A stretch of DNA of 22,714 bases from CAZMLC01 sp964567125 (GTDB taxonomy: Bacteria; Verrucomicrobiota; Kiritimatiellia; RFP12; UBA1067): the NCBI GenBank assembly GCA_964567125.1, contig CAZMLC010000045.1, positions 1 to 22,714 on the forward strand. The letters are read 5' to 3'. This document shows positions 8,301-16,587 of the stretch, in pieces; position 1 is the first letter of the stretch, and each line of letters opens with the position of its first letter. Position numbers and translations under genes: made by a program. Under the pieces are notes generated by a model, which saw only the letters and a program-made list of their open reading frames with translations, did no database searches and was not told the DNA's origin.

Positions 8301-9160
8301 CGCTGCGCGCCCATGCGTTTTGCATAAATGGTCTGCAGTATTATTGCTGGGATGATTCTGCTCAAACCAACGTCTATCAGCTCGCGGATTACCGGCGTGC
8401 CATGCTGACGCACACCAACTATTCCTTGACACTCCATCGCAATGGGTCCGCGCAGTCAGCGAAAATCGCCACGCAGTCCGATTCGGCCTCCGGGTATCTT
8501 GGTTTAGGTAAAATGATGGAGGCCTACACGACCATGGACGGCGAGCTGGCGGAACTGCGCATTTACAACCGCGCATTGAACGATCTGGAACGCCTCATTG
8601 TTCAGCAGAATATGCTTTGGCGCTACGGACTCGCAACGAACACGATCTATTTCACGGATCTTGGGACACCCACACCGGCCTACGTGCTCGACCTGATCGG
8701 CGTGGGGCGTTTGCAGACCGCATTTTCAGGCTTGCTCGCGCGTAGCGAATCCTCAGCGGGGTTGACGCTCGACGTGGATCCTGCGCAACTCACATCAGGG
8801 GACGCAACCCTCTTGGCTGCGCATCAATCCGCGGCCAACGGCTGGCTTCATCCCGCGTCAACACAGCGTCGCGCCGCGCGGGAATGGGCGCTCTGTAAAA
8901 ACACGCAGGGGACCCTTGGCGCAACGCTCACATTTACACTCAACGCAACGGGGCTCGTGCCGCTTGATCGTGCCGAGCATCCGGCATACGCACTTTTCTA
9001 TCGGGCGACACCCGGCGAGACCAGCACGCCGCTCGCCGTGGAACCCACGCAAACAGGCGACACCGTGACCTTTGTCCTGGATGATGCGACGCTGCAAAGC
9101 GGCCTCTACACGCTCGGAGCCGCCATCACGCCGCGCGGCACCATACTCGTTGTCCGGTAG
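5381..9160 (+). CDS. Giant secreted protein with three tandem LamG-containing modules
   Basis: This 1259-aa exported protein has a short signal peptide (MKNKIILGLSLFAIGLLQA). Three homologous modules begin at residues 28, 436 and 860. Each opens with a concanavalin-like LamG domain marked by W/F-F/Y-RAD near its start and a closing strand such as GDLAEIRIYNRALNDAER, then a helix ending in AARYG or similar. Each continues with a second domain of about 180 residues that contains G-[IV]-G-[RC] or a close variant, S-x-G-L-x-L, REWFL or RDWFL, and ends in LQSG(F/L)YTLG. LamG folds usually bind carbohydrate or act as spacers in surface proteins, and no catalytic motif is seen. The protein ends in RGTILVVR, a tail echoed in the PATR protein at 11925-16346. 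Its role is likely surface coat or polysaccharide binding; this is inference. The gene converges on the lipoprotein gene with 33 bases between the stops. Confidence 0.72.
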   Translation: MKNKIILGLSLFAIGLLQADDLCMPQNGLQVWFRADRAINTQPGDPAVTYGGTVSNWSSCCGATTLMTAATNASVAPLYNPNSFLRTDGSFYPGVRFSRDINNTITLGTFLQSTAPTAFSITRSNTWFVVCRPLLNMSQTCLFGSINNGSRFGAFYVGSPSTNILRVHNGNSSIAMQMLVPINRTGIIDSRRTDANTDATLNGQFQCSATGQTTTMVADYFRIGHMLDGVTGKFIGDIAEVVVYNRSVSDAERLIIQNSLAARSGAELDPASNFYAASLGTSNGCVYGVTGIGRYTAAINPNSTPVEQSENSDGLQLSARNGSLDQAGEFLMCGYRGRVIQWQAKRLTREWFLQKTSANGLDARLIFNATTPAGTVAHLYFKAMLHDDYIAVPVAASATESTTTFDLDNSMLQSGFYTLGYDDERIPDDAPFMAEGLSTFFRADRNVQTSNGFVTAWSSCYGSELQTTPSEITNCPSWIAAAFVVNTNDAEPAVRFSYEGGTLLTNRTHLLWSTEKTTLGITGPQASVFVVGRHMAVDKDIGIFGLDNLIYRLGMFFTTDSGGNMSSVQQWFSLNSGSPYRPISKVRKDQVFILDGGYRPFDASQRCVVAYNQGQAVALSNVNTYFSAPVPLLERFLIGTHLRNGYQRNFAGDLAEIRIYNRALNDAERTILQYHLAARYGTQLNNDHFAGRDPRYFRALVGLGCALDAGEGHTPGTVAESEWSGGLKLEALPTTLATDGEYLLAAYSATNNVWLENRWSRDWFLVPINSDGIAVKLTFDCVRANIATNTQRNFVLLYRSTSTNDFTVVPNTVLADRATQIDLTVSAGQMREGYYTLGIGTTPQTEIPAPAQYVPGISGGLQAWYRADHLETDPTGAVTNWVNLGWLGSSLNATNVSSGTKPVLIPSALGAYGPAVRIAGGQYLRSCEQTDLGVTREATWFVVYKQLKIDTPIFGLSCDPPRFGAFHTGTAPYPLRAHAFCINGLQYYCWDDSAQTNVYQLADYRRAMLTHTNYSLTLHRNGSAQSAKIATQSDSASGYLGLGKMMEAYTTMDGELAELRIYNRALNDLERLIVQQNMLWRYGLATNTIYFTDLGTPTPAYVLDLIGVGRLQTAFSGLLARSESSAGLTLDVDPAQLTSGDATLLAAHQSAANGWLHPASTQRRAAREWALCKNTQGTLGATLTFTLNATGLVPLDRAEHPAYALFYRATPGETSTPLAVEPTQTGDTVTFVLDDATLQSGLYTLGAAITPRGTILVVR
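5462..9157 (+). repeat. Three tandem paralogous modules within the LamG protein
   Basis: Module 1 spans about 5462-6685, module 2 about 6686-7957 and module 3 about 7958-9157, each roughly 400-425 codons. Similarity is clear at protein level in the landmark motifs: FRADRA, FRADRN and YRADHL at the start, IAEVVVYNRSVSDAER, LAEIRIYNRALNDAER and LAELRIYNRALNDLER in the middle. DNA similarity is patchy, which indicates old internal duplication. Modules 2 and 3 look closer to each other in the middle motif than to module 1. Confidence 0.8.
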
Positions 9161-9193
9161 GATTCAGCGCATCGTAACAGGCTTATACGAGGG

Positions 9194-11653
9194 TTAACGC
9201 GTATACTTGAGTCGCCACGTTGAGCGTGGCATCTGATCCAGCGGAAGATTATAGGTCACTTGATACGTCCGGGATCCCTCGTCATAGTCCACCTGCCAGA
9301 AATCATGGCCATGCACGCTCTGATCCAGCGTAACCTCTTTTCCATCCACCACATTAAACAGCGCCGCCTGCGCGACGGATGACAGCCCCGCGAAGCGGAT
9401 CGGAACATACCCGACACCGCCATCGATGGTCACGTCGACGACCGATTCTTCAACGTGGATGAGGATGGGGTAGCGGTTCAGTACCTGACCTCCGCGCACA
9501 GTGACGCGCAAATCATTTCCGAGCGCTTCACGATAGGTTGTCTTCCAGGAAGAGGGTTGCCCGACCAAGTGCGTGCGATAGGTTTCGTTGGGGCCATAGT
9601 AGTCATCGGCCTGACGATGCAGCGTGATCCACTCGACATCCATTTCAATCACATCGCCGGGGTTGAATGTTGTGACCTCACGTGGCGGTACCACGAGAAG
9701 ATCCACATTCGAAGTCTCCGTTTTAGGACCGTGCACAGGAACCGAGATCGGGAATGAGACCGTCGGTTGCGTATAACTCTTGCCGTTGATCGTGGCTGTA
9801 TAGGAGCGGATCACCAAGGCGCGGTAACCGGTTCCCCAGCTGCGTCCGTCAGTGTTTTTCGCACCCGGGAAAGCAATCCACCAAGGCCCCTTTCCTTCCA
9901 AAGTAAGACGATCAATAATGCACTGGCCCGCCTTCAGCCCCACGGGGACGTCCTGTTCGGCGAGGAGCCCATCCCGATTACCGTAGGCGACTTTCGGCGT
10001 GACATAGTGGTCTGTTTTTCCTTGCCGATAGAAGGAGATGTTCGTATTCGCGGCAGACACGTTAAATGTGTATCGGAAACGCTGAAGTGTCCGCGCATAG
10101 TCATCCGTACGCAGGGTATGTACATCCGCCCGCAATGCGACTTCGCGGCGCGCGCCATAGAATCCCGCATAGCGGACATCCGTCAAACAGGGACCGTGCG
10201 CTAAATAGGCGGTTCGCAGATCTTTGAAGTCCAGCTTGTTGCCCTCCGTATCCAGCATCTCGAACCAATCGCCACCCCAGCCCGCATCGGTCCATTCCCA
10301 CTTCTGACCCGTAAGGCCGTTGCGCGCCATCAGCATGCGCACATCCGTAACAACGAGGTTCACAAGACTCATATCCATGTCGAGACAGAAGGTTTCGCCC
10401 CAACACCCAATCGCGAGCTGATCCCAACGACCATTGCCGCCTTTACCAGAGTATCCAATCAGCGACAATTGCGCATGACTTGCAGACGGCACTGTGCCAT
10501 AAAAACCATACGCCACGCGCAACCGATATTCAGTCCGTCCAGGCTTCACCGGAAGTGAGGTATAGGCCATCATGTAGACGCCCATCGGCGCATAGTGCCA
10601 GTTTTTGCTTAATTGAACGGGAATACCGGTAGGCTGGCCATCCTTAGCGCACAGCATCGGGCAAAGCCCCGTGATATTCGCGGGAGACCTGAAATCAAGC
10701 AAAAAAGGAACCTCACGAACGTGCGCATCGGCACTGTCTAACGTAATAAGGAAATCATCGTAGTCGCGAATATCCGTATACCCCGTTTTAAAGGTCCGGT
10801 TGAGTTTCGCGACTTTGGCCACAAAACAATTCTTTTCCAGCTCAAAGGTAACCGGTATAACCGTGTTCGTCCCCGTGCTGACCTGCACCGCGACGCCGTG
10901 CGCCATGCTGTTCGTGTTTGCATAGGTCAGCGAAAGGGAATTCGTTGTTGAGGGAAGCCATGGGCCTGCAATTGTTTTTTCTGCGGCACAGTCAAGTGCA
11001 TCGCCTTTAAGCTGAAGCGCGATTTTCGCTTGAGACCACCCCGCCGTCTCAGAGGGTACAGGCGCAAGTCTCGCGGTCAGCGTCAGTGAATCCGGCCAGG
11101 CGACTAGCGCCACGCTAGCGCAACAGCGCAACGTCTTTCCTGAAGCTGCTTGAAACGTGACGTCCTCGAACTCAAAATGCTGGACAAAGCGGCCGGATTC
11201 CCACATCTTCGCAAACGCAAGGCGTCGCGGATCGGGATCCGTTCCCGCTGCGCAATGGACGGCGCGATAGCGTTCGCCGTTCAGTTCGAGCGTGATATTA
11301 AGCGCCGCCGGAGGCAGGTGATAGAGCGGATCGGTCTCCGCGTTGAGCGCCTCCGCGTAACTCACTGGGCTTTTTTTCAGCAGCGCGAACCCGGGTTGCG
11401 ACAGATTAGCCATGTCCAACGTGAAGGCATAACTGCTTGTCTGAATCGCCAGAAGTTCCGGACTCTTGTCCGTTGCATGCTTCCGCCAGCCGTTCAGCCA
11501 GATGGCGAAGCTGTAGCGCGCATCACGCAACGCTGGGCGCGTTGAACGATACGGCTCTTTACCGAGCATCGGCTGCCGACATCCGGAAAGCAGACCGACG
11601 GCACAGATCGCAAGTCCAGCGATTCCCAAACATATACAAAAAATCCGATTCAT
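9194..11653 (-). CDS. Large lipoprotein of unrecognised family
   Basis: This 819-aa protein starts MNRIFCICLG and has a lipobox LLSGC with Cys25 as the expected lipidated residue, so it should be anchored to a membrane facing the periplasm or outside. The rest is predicted beta-rich and aromatic-rich. Conspicuous stretches are WHYAPMGVYMMAYTSLP, GNGRWDQLAIGCWGE and WTDAGWGGDWFEMLD in the middle, and a C-terminal segment with Ig-like flavour. I do not recognise the family and see no firm catalytic motif; a carbohydrate-binding or lyase-like fold is possible but unsupported. The start at 11653 is preferred over the longer frame beginning at 11794 because GAGGA lies 4 bases upstream and the signal sequence begins there. 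It is divergent from the PATR gene across a 271-base gap. Confidence 0.7.
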   Translation of the reverse strand: MNRIFCICLGIAGLAICAVGLLSGCRQPMLGKEPYRSTRPALRDARYSFAIWLNGWRKHATDKSPELLAIQTSSYAFTLDMANLSQPGFALLKKSPVSYAEALNAETDPLYHLPPAALNITLELNGERYRAVHCAAGTDPDPRRLAFAKMWESGRFVQHFEFEDVTFQAASGKTLRCCASVALVAWPDSLTLTARLAPVPSETAGWSQAKIALQLKGDALDCAAEKTIAGPWLPSTTNSLSLTYANTNSMAHGVAVQVSTGTNTVIPVTFELEKNCFVAKVAKLNRTFKTGYTDIRDYDDFLITLDSADAHVREVPFLLDFRSPANITGLCPMLCAKDGQPTGIPVQLSKNWHYAPMGVYMMAYTSLPVKPGRTEYRLRVAYGFYGTVPSASHAQLSLIGYSGKGGNGRWDQLAIGCWGETFCLDMDMSLVNLVVTDVRMLMARNGLTGQKWEWTDAGWGGDWFEMLDTEGNKLDFKDLRTAYLAHGPCLTDVRYAGFYGARREVALRADVHTLRTDDYARTLQRFRYTFNVSAANTNISFYRQGKTDHYVTPKVAYGNRDGLLAEQDVPVGLKAGQCIIDRLTLEGKGPWWIAFPGAKNTDGRSWGTGYRALVIRSYTATINGKSYTQPTVSFPISVPVHGPKTETSNVDLLVVPPREVTTFNPGDVIEMDVEWITLHRQADDYYGPNETYRTHLVGQPSSWKTTYREALGNDLRVTVRGGQVLNRYPILIHVEESVVDVTIDGGVGYVPIRFAGLSSVAQAALFNVVDGKEVTLDQSVHGHDFWQVDYDEGSRTYQVTYNLPLDQMPRSTWRLKYTR

Positions 11654-11850
11654 TTTATCCTCGTACCCGTGTGCTGCACGGACGCCAAGCGAACCGATGC
11701 TGTTCTCACGTGCGCGAATCACCACGGGATCCCCGCAACACGCCGAATCCCAAAATGTAGAGTGTATGCGTTTTACGCGGCTACCGTCCAGCACGATTGT
11801 ACGTGAACCACGCCTTCATGCAGGTTGCAAAGAATTCGAAAAAAAAACAA

Positions 11851-11879
11851 TAGCCATCGCCCCGAAAATTAACTATAGT
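11851..11879 (+). promoter_or_regulatory. Candidate promoter of the PATR/LamG gene
   Basis: TAGCCA (11851-11856) and TATAGT (11874-11879) are separated by 17 bases and match four and five positions of the sigma-70 consensus respectively. Transcription would start near 11886, giving a leader of about 40 bases that contains the TGTATACA palindrome and the TAAGGAG ribosome site. Confidence 0.42.
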
Positions 11880-11910
11880 GTGCATTGTGTATACATATGG
11901 TGTTTAACGG

Positions 11911-11917
11911 TAAGGAG
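11911..11917 (+). promoter_or_regulatory. Ribosome binding site deciding the PATR gene start
   Basis: TAAGGAG lies 7 bases before the ATG at 11925. It shows that the upstream in-frame ATGs, beginning at 11697, are not the start. Confidence 0.82.
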
Positions 11918-11924
11918 TTTTTGC

Positions 11925-14900
11925 ATGAAATTACGTGCAGTGTGTTTAAGTTTAAGCTTATTTGCCGGAATACTCGTATCATCCGCGCAAGAAGTTTTAC
12001 GGTTTAACGGCAGCGAAAAAGCCAACTGGATGGATCCCAACGTCTGGCTAAACGAGGCGGGGAATCCCGTCAGCTGGAGCAACGGTTCGATTGCGGTTCT
12101 CTCGAATCATCTCAACCGAACAATTGCGACGCATATCGTTACGCTGACCAACACGGTCTCGGTCTACAAGCTGTGTGATCACTTCCCCGGCACCTATTAC
12201 CACGCAATCGACGGCAACGGGCAACTCAATATCGGTGCAGGCGGTTTCGAGCAGAATACCGGCGGCGAACTCAATACGGGTATCCATGTGCACATGACCG
12301 CGTCGCAAACGTGGACCGCGCTCAATCCCGTCAACAACTCCATGATATGCCTATCCGGGATCATGACCACGGACCCCGGACTGACCTTGAGCCTGACCGG
12401 ATCGCTGCGCTTCCGCGTCCACATGAATGCGTCCAGTTGGACCACGAACGAAACCGTCATTTTCAAGGATAACGCACAGTATTGGCCCTCGTACGCGGGA
12501 CAGTTCGGCGCCGCGCGGATTATCTTCGATGGTGCAACCGCCACACGCGATATGTTGTCGATCAACTCGACCGACATGCCGTTTGTGGGTGACCCTTATT
12601 TCGGTAGCATGCTCATCGCGTCAAACGGACCTGCGCTCTACCTCACGGATCGGACGCTCGCCATTCCCCTCATCCAGTCCGGCGGCACAGGCACAACACA
12701 ATTCAAACCGGGAGGCACACAGTTACGCCTTGCACTGACTGAAACCGTGCTCAACCTGGATGCCCCGCTCCGTTTCTATAACACCTTGACCGACAATGGC
12801 ACGACACCCTCGGCAGTACGCAAAAAGGGGCCTGCCACACTTGAGTTGGCCGGTGAACAGCGCTTCACGGGCGGCCTTATCATTGAAGAGGGCACGCTCC
12901 TCGCCTCAGCCAATGGCGCCATCAGCAACAGTGCGGTCTCCATTGCGGCTGGCGCGACACTGCAGCTGGCCATGCCCAACAGCCAAGTCGTTCAGCCGAT
13001 CAGCGGTGACGGCGCGCTCATCAAGTCCGGAACCGGCACAGTCAATCTGATGACAACCAACACCTATGCAGGCGGCACAACCGTTTCAGGGGGTAGCCTG
13101 GGTATTCAAGGGCTCTCCTCGCTCGGCAGCGGTCCGGTCACCCTGTCCAACGGCACCGTGCGCTGGCTGGTCAGCGAAACGCTAACGGTACCGAATACAA
13201 CGATCAGCGGTAGCGGAACGCTTTGTGCAAGCGGCAACACAACGCTAACCTGGTCCGGCGATTATTCGGCCAGCGATACGCGCCGTCTCGCTGCGGATGC
13301 AGGCGGTGTGTTCATCATCCAAAACCTGACAGGGGCAGGCTTCGTTAAAACCGACAGCGGCCGGCTCCGTCTCCTCGGCACAAGCGGCTATTCCGGTCAG
13401 ATCCTTGTTGCCACCGGTGTGCTGGAAATCGCCTCGACCGATCTGCTGGGAAACGATGTCACGCTTTGCACCACGAACACCGGAATGGTCGTGCTCAACG
13501 CGTTCCGCAATCAGGATCTCAGCAAAATCACCGGCACCAAAAATCTTTCCTATGGCGGTGTCGCGGGTGAACTCAATGTGGCGACAGAGACCATCCCGAC
13601 GGTTGTCGCCACGGAAACGCTCACCCTCTCCAGCATCACGGGAAGCGGCGTATTGACCAACAATCAGCCGGGCACCATCGTGATTGCCGGCACGAATAAT
13701 TTCTCTGGGTCGCTGGTGGTGAATGCCGGAAAGGTCGTCATCAAGACGCCACTGCTCGCTTCGCAAATCCAGATCAATGCGGGCGCAACCCTGATTGTCG
13801 ATGCCGGCGGCCTGCTGGCCAATACGCCGCTGAGTCTGGCCTCTTCGACCTCGACCCTGATCGTTACCAACTCGGGTTCGCTCGGATCAGGCTCGCTCGC
13901 ACTTTCGACCGGTGTCCTGCGCTTGAATGCCGGCGGTAGCGTCGGCACGCGCGCCATCACGACCTCAGGCGGAAGTATCGATGTTTACGATGCCGCCGCG
14001 CTGGACTCAGCCACGTTGACTCTCTCGGGCGGCAATCTCCGCTTCTACCGCACAGGTGCGATCAAAATCCCGGTTACGCAAACAGCTAACATGAATATTG
14101 AAGCCTATACAGATAGCGGATACGCAAAGACGGTCGGAACCTTTGCAGGCCCGATCACCGTTACAGGTGGAAAAACAAATGTCCGGTCGAGCAGCGACAA
14201 GCAGGGCCAAGTCGTCTTCGCCGGTGGAGCGACCTATTCCGGCGGTGAACTCTTTGTCCAGTCCGCCGCTGAATGGATCATTGTCTCAAACCGCGTCACA
14301 CAACCGGGATACTGCGGCCTCGAGAGCGGCGGAACGCGCATTCTCGTCAAGGATGGCGGCAGTCTTGAGATGCGCGGTGGCTCAGGCAATCACCTCTTTG
14401 TCGGTGTCGGCACCTCAGGCATTCTCGAAATCGGCACCAACGGCGTGGTCAATCTGGGTGCTACGCAATGCACCATCGGCCACAACCCCAACGGCTTTGG
14501 CTACGTTGTCCTTAATGGCGGCACGCTCATCACGACCAATACGGCATGCAATGTCCGTCTGGGAAATAACAGCGCAACCCTAGGGTCGATCGTCCTGAAC
14601 AGCGGCACAATGCAGGTAATCAAACCGTTGATTCTGGGTGGAACGAGTGGAGCAATCACCTTTAACGGCGGCACGCTGAAGATGCAGGCCACGACAACAT
14701 CGGGGTTGATTCCTTCCACCGTACCGATCACGGTTCAGGCCAATGGCGGCACGCTCAACGTGGAGACCAACAGCGTCAAGCTCGGTTCCGCCGGAATCAA
14801 CGGTCCCGGCACGCTGAACATTATCGGCGGACGCGTGGAGATGGATGCAGCTTCCCCGCAATGGACCGGCGGAGTCGTCGTGGTCAGCGGTGAGATTGCG

Positions 14901-16346
14901 TTCGCAACCAATACGTTTTACGGCTCTTCGCTCAATGTGGGACCTGGCACCATCCGCCTGGCAGGAACAAACGCCATCAGAGCGGTATCGGGCTCCGGCG
15001 GTTCGCTCATCGTCGCGGGAACCAACACAGTCGGATCACTCTCCGGAAGCCTGATCAAGGCGGGCGCGGGACAGTTGAACATCACCTCCGCGGATCCCAG
15101 CGTGAACCTCACGGTCCAGGAGGGAACCATCGCCTGTGTCGGCCTGAGCATTCCGCAGACGGTCTCGCCCGCCGTGTGGATCGATGCCAACAGCACGGCG
15201 TCGTTCGTCACGAACGGAACAGCGGGCATTACGCGCGTCTACGATCGCCGTACCCCCGGCGATGCGAATGGCTTCTACGCGGAACCGCTCTACAATCCGC
15301 CGATCCTGACTAACCGCGCATTGAACACCCACCCCATCATCGATTTCGGTAGATCGACCACCAGCTTTGGTGGCGGCGGAGACAATCGGATGCTGCAGTT
15401 TAAGCAGCAACTGACCAATATCCGCAGCGTCTTCTGGGTGATCGGCAGCCGCAACGGCGGCGGCTTCCTGCTCAGCGACAACGTCGATGCGTCGGGCCGT
15501 TATTTTCACCGCGGTCGCGACAGTGCAGCGGAAACATACGGCACTCTGGCGACTGACCCGCTCTGGTTTTCATGCCCCCGCAATGCCATGGTCATTGCGG
15601 GTGAGACCCGGCGCAATGGTTCCACGGTCAACGGCACCACAACGGGACTGAGCGGTACCTGGGATCAGATCTCCTGGCGGCTGGCGCAAGCGGACGACAC
15701 CCCGACCAACTGTCCGGTCAGCGCCATCTGGTTCGCCTCGTGCTATGCGAACAAAATCGGGCGTCTGAACGGCGGACAGGATCTGGCCGAAGTCCTGATC
15801 TATACCAATCGACTCAACGATACGGAGCTGGCGGCCGTTGAAGCGTATCTGCACCAGAAGTGGTTTGCGCAAAGAACCTTGGCGCAAATTACCCTCGCCA
15901 CCAACACCTGCTTTATCAACCTCAGTGACCAGCCGGTTGTGATCCAGAACCTCACGCTGCAAAGCGCACATGCACAGGTCCTCGGCAACGGAATCACCGT
16001 CGAAAACCTGACTGTCCAGAGCCAGGCGACTTTTGATCCCTGCATGCTCGCCACACAGGTTAACGCGCTCACGTTTGAAAACGATGCGATCTATGCGATC
16101 AATGCCGATGACATCCGCCTTGTGACCGCACAATCCGTCACCTTGCCCGCAACGTTGAGCTTTTCAATTACCGGACAGACTGCGCTTTTCCGCAAGCAGA
16201 AAATCCTGATGGCGCCGACCCTCCTCGGCGATCCGACTTGGAAACCGCTCGGCAAGACTGCCCAGTCAGCGAAAATGAGCATCCTGTCCGACCATACCGA
16301 GCTCTGGGTGCAAATCATCAACGGCACCGTCTTTACCGTGCGTTAA
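11925..16346 (+). CDS. Giant secreted autotransporter-associated beta-strand repeat (PATR) protein with LamG domain
   Basis: This 1473-aa exported protein has a signal peptide of about 22 residues ending SSA before QEVLRF. About residues 25-300 form an N-terminal beta region. About 300-1080 are Gly/Thr/Ser/Asn-rich PATR-type repeats of the form KSGTGTVNLMTTNTYAGGTT followed by a GGSLGI-like strand; these fold as a long right-handed beta-helix in this family. About 1082-1315 is a LamG-like domain opening with SPAVWIDANS and containing DLAEVLIYTNRLNDTE, clearly related to the modules of the 5381-9160 gene. About 1316-1473 is a further beta region ending NGTVFTVR. Despite the family name there is no C-terminal beta-barrel translocator and no terminal aromatic residue, so it is not a classical type V autotransporter. 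Its likely role is as a surface fibre or adhesin, or a polysaccharide-binding coat protein; this is inference. Confidence 0.78.
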   Translation: MKLRAVCLSLSLFAGILVSSAQEVLRFNGSEKANWMDPNVWLNEAGNPVSWSNGSIAVLSNHLNRTIATHIVTLTNTVSVYKLCDHFPGTYYHAIDGNGQLNIGAGGFEQNTGGELNTGIHVHMTASQTWTALNPVNNSMICLSGIMTTDPGLTLSLTGSLRFRVHMNASSWTTNETVIFKDNAQYWPSYAGQFGAARIIFDGATATRDMLSINSTDMPFVGDPYFGSMLIASNGPALYLTDRTLAIPLIQSGGTGTTQFKPGGTQLRLALTETVLNLDAPLRFYNTLTDNGTTPSAVRKKGPATLELAGEQRFTGGLIIEEGTLLASANGAISNSAVSIAAGATLQLAMPNSQVVQPISGDGALIKSGTGTVNLMTTNTYAGGTTVSGGSLGIQGLSSLGSGPVTLSNGTVRWLVSETLTVPNTTISGSGTLCASGNTTLTWSGDYSASDTRRLAADAGGVFIIQNLTGAGFVKTDSGRLRLLGTSGYSGQILVATGVLEIASTDLLGNDVTLCTTNTGMVVLNAFRNQDLSKITGTKNLSYGGVAGELNVATETIPTVVATETLTLSSITGSGVLTNNQPGTIVIAGTNNFSGSLVVNAGKVVIKTPLLASQIQINAGATLIVDAGGLLANTPLSLASSTSTLIVTNSGSLGSGSLALSTGVLRLNAGGSVGTRAITTSGGSIDVYDAAALDSATLTLSGGNLRFYRTGAIKIPVTQTANMNIEAYTDSGYAKTVGTFAGPITVTGGKTNVRSSSDKQGQVVFAGGATYSGGELFVQSAAEWIIVSNRVTQPGYCGLESGGTRILVKDGGSLEMRGGSGNHLFVGVGTSGILEIGTNGVVNLGATQCTIGHNPNGFGYVVLNGGTLITTNTACNVRLGNNSATLGSIVLNSGTMQVIKPLILGGTSGAITFNGGTLKMQATTTSGLIPSTVPITVQANGGTLNVETNSVKLGSAGINGPGTLNIIGGRVEMDAASPQWTGGVVVVSGEIAFATNTFYGSSLNVGPGTIRLAGTNAIRAVSGSGGSLIVAGTNTVGSLSGSLIKAGAGQLNITSADPSVNLTVQEGTIACVGLSIPQTVSPAVWIDANSTASFVTNGTAGITRVYDRRTPGDANGFYAEPLYNPPILTNRALNTHPIIDFGRSTTSFGGGGDNRMLQFKQQLTNIRSVFWVIGSRNGGGFLLSDNVDASGRYFHRGRDSAAETYGTLATDPLWFSCPRNAMVIAGETRRNGSTVNGTTTGLSGTWDQISWRLAQADDTPTNCPVSAIWFASCYANKIGRLNGGQDLAEVLIYTNRLNDTELAAVEAYLHQKWFAQRTLAQITLATNTCFINLSDQPVVIQNLTLQSAHAQVLGNGITVENLTVQSQATFDPCMLATQVNALTFENDAIYAINADDIRLVTAQSVTLPATLSFSITGQTALFRKQKILMAPTLLGDPTWKPLGKTAQSAKMSILSDHTELWVQIINGTVFTVR

Positions 16347-16361
16347 GCGCATCCATTGCAT

Positions 16362-16420
16362 CGCGCCATCGATTCAGCCCACGCATTTGAACGCTGCGGC
16401 TGAATGATGGTGTTTATTTT
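16362..16420 (+). terminator. Likely intrinsic terminator of the PATR gene
   Basis: A 13-base-pair stem with one bulged G pairs 16366-16379 with 16398-16410. The core arms are ATTCAGCC and GGCTGAAT, with CCATC and GATGG outside the bulge, and the loop is 18 bases. Wobble and C-G pairs may extend it to about 16363. A T-rich tail (TTTATTTTA, 16413-16421) follows. The loop is larger than usual, so efficiency is uncertain. Confidence 0.55.
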
Positions 16421-16587
16421 ATCCAGCAGTCTTGGAAGTTCTCCTTTTGCTTGCTTTCGCGTTGAGCGGTGCACGCAAAATATTCCGCATGCTCGAAAAC
16501 ATGTCTTGCATTTTTGTTCGTAATCTGGCATTTATACAACATAACGTTGAATCTATATCCGTATCATATTCTAAACAACGCAGCAAT

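Larger units (their letters stand above)
11654..11924. other. Divergent intergenic region between lipoprotein and PATR genes
   Basis: These 271 bases separate two start codons facing away from each other, so both promoters must lie here. The half nearest the PATR gene is A+T-rich, with a run of nine A bases at 11839-11847. It includes an 8-base palindrome TGTATACA at 11888-11895, just downstream of the predicted PATR promoter. I see no convincing small ORF or RNA gene, and no clear promoter for the minus-strand lipoprotein gene. Confidence 0.6.

Noticed and set aside
9184..9205. Inverted repeat TATACG/CGTATA between the LamG and lipoprotein genes as a terminator
   Set aside because: The arms are six A+T-rich base pairs with a 10-base loop and no T tract on either strand; too weak to call.
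11654..11794. Longer reading frame of the lipoprotein gene starting at 11794
   Set aside because: It would place 47 residues before a clear lipoprotein signal sequence; GAGGA lies just before the ATG at 11653.
11697..11924. Longer reading frame of the PATR gene starting at 11697
   Set aside because: The extra 76 residues do not resemble a protein domain and would bury the signal peptide; TAAGGAG marks 11925 as the start.
13000..15100. Recurring DNA strings such as GGCGGCACGCTC as a possible repeat array
   Set aside because: They are explained by repeated NGGTL-type codons in the PATR protein and have no regular spacing typical of CRISPR or satellite arrays.
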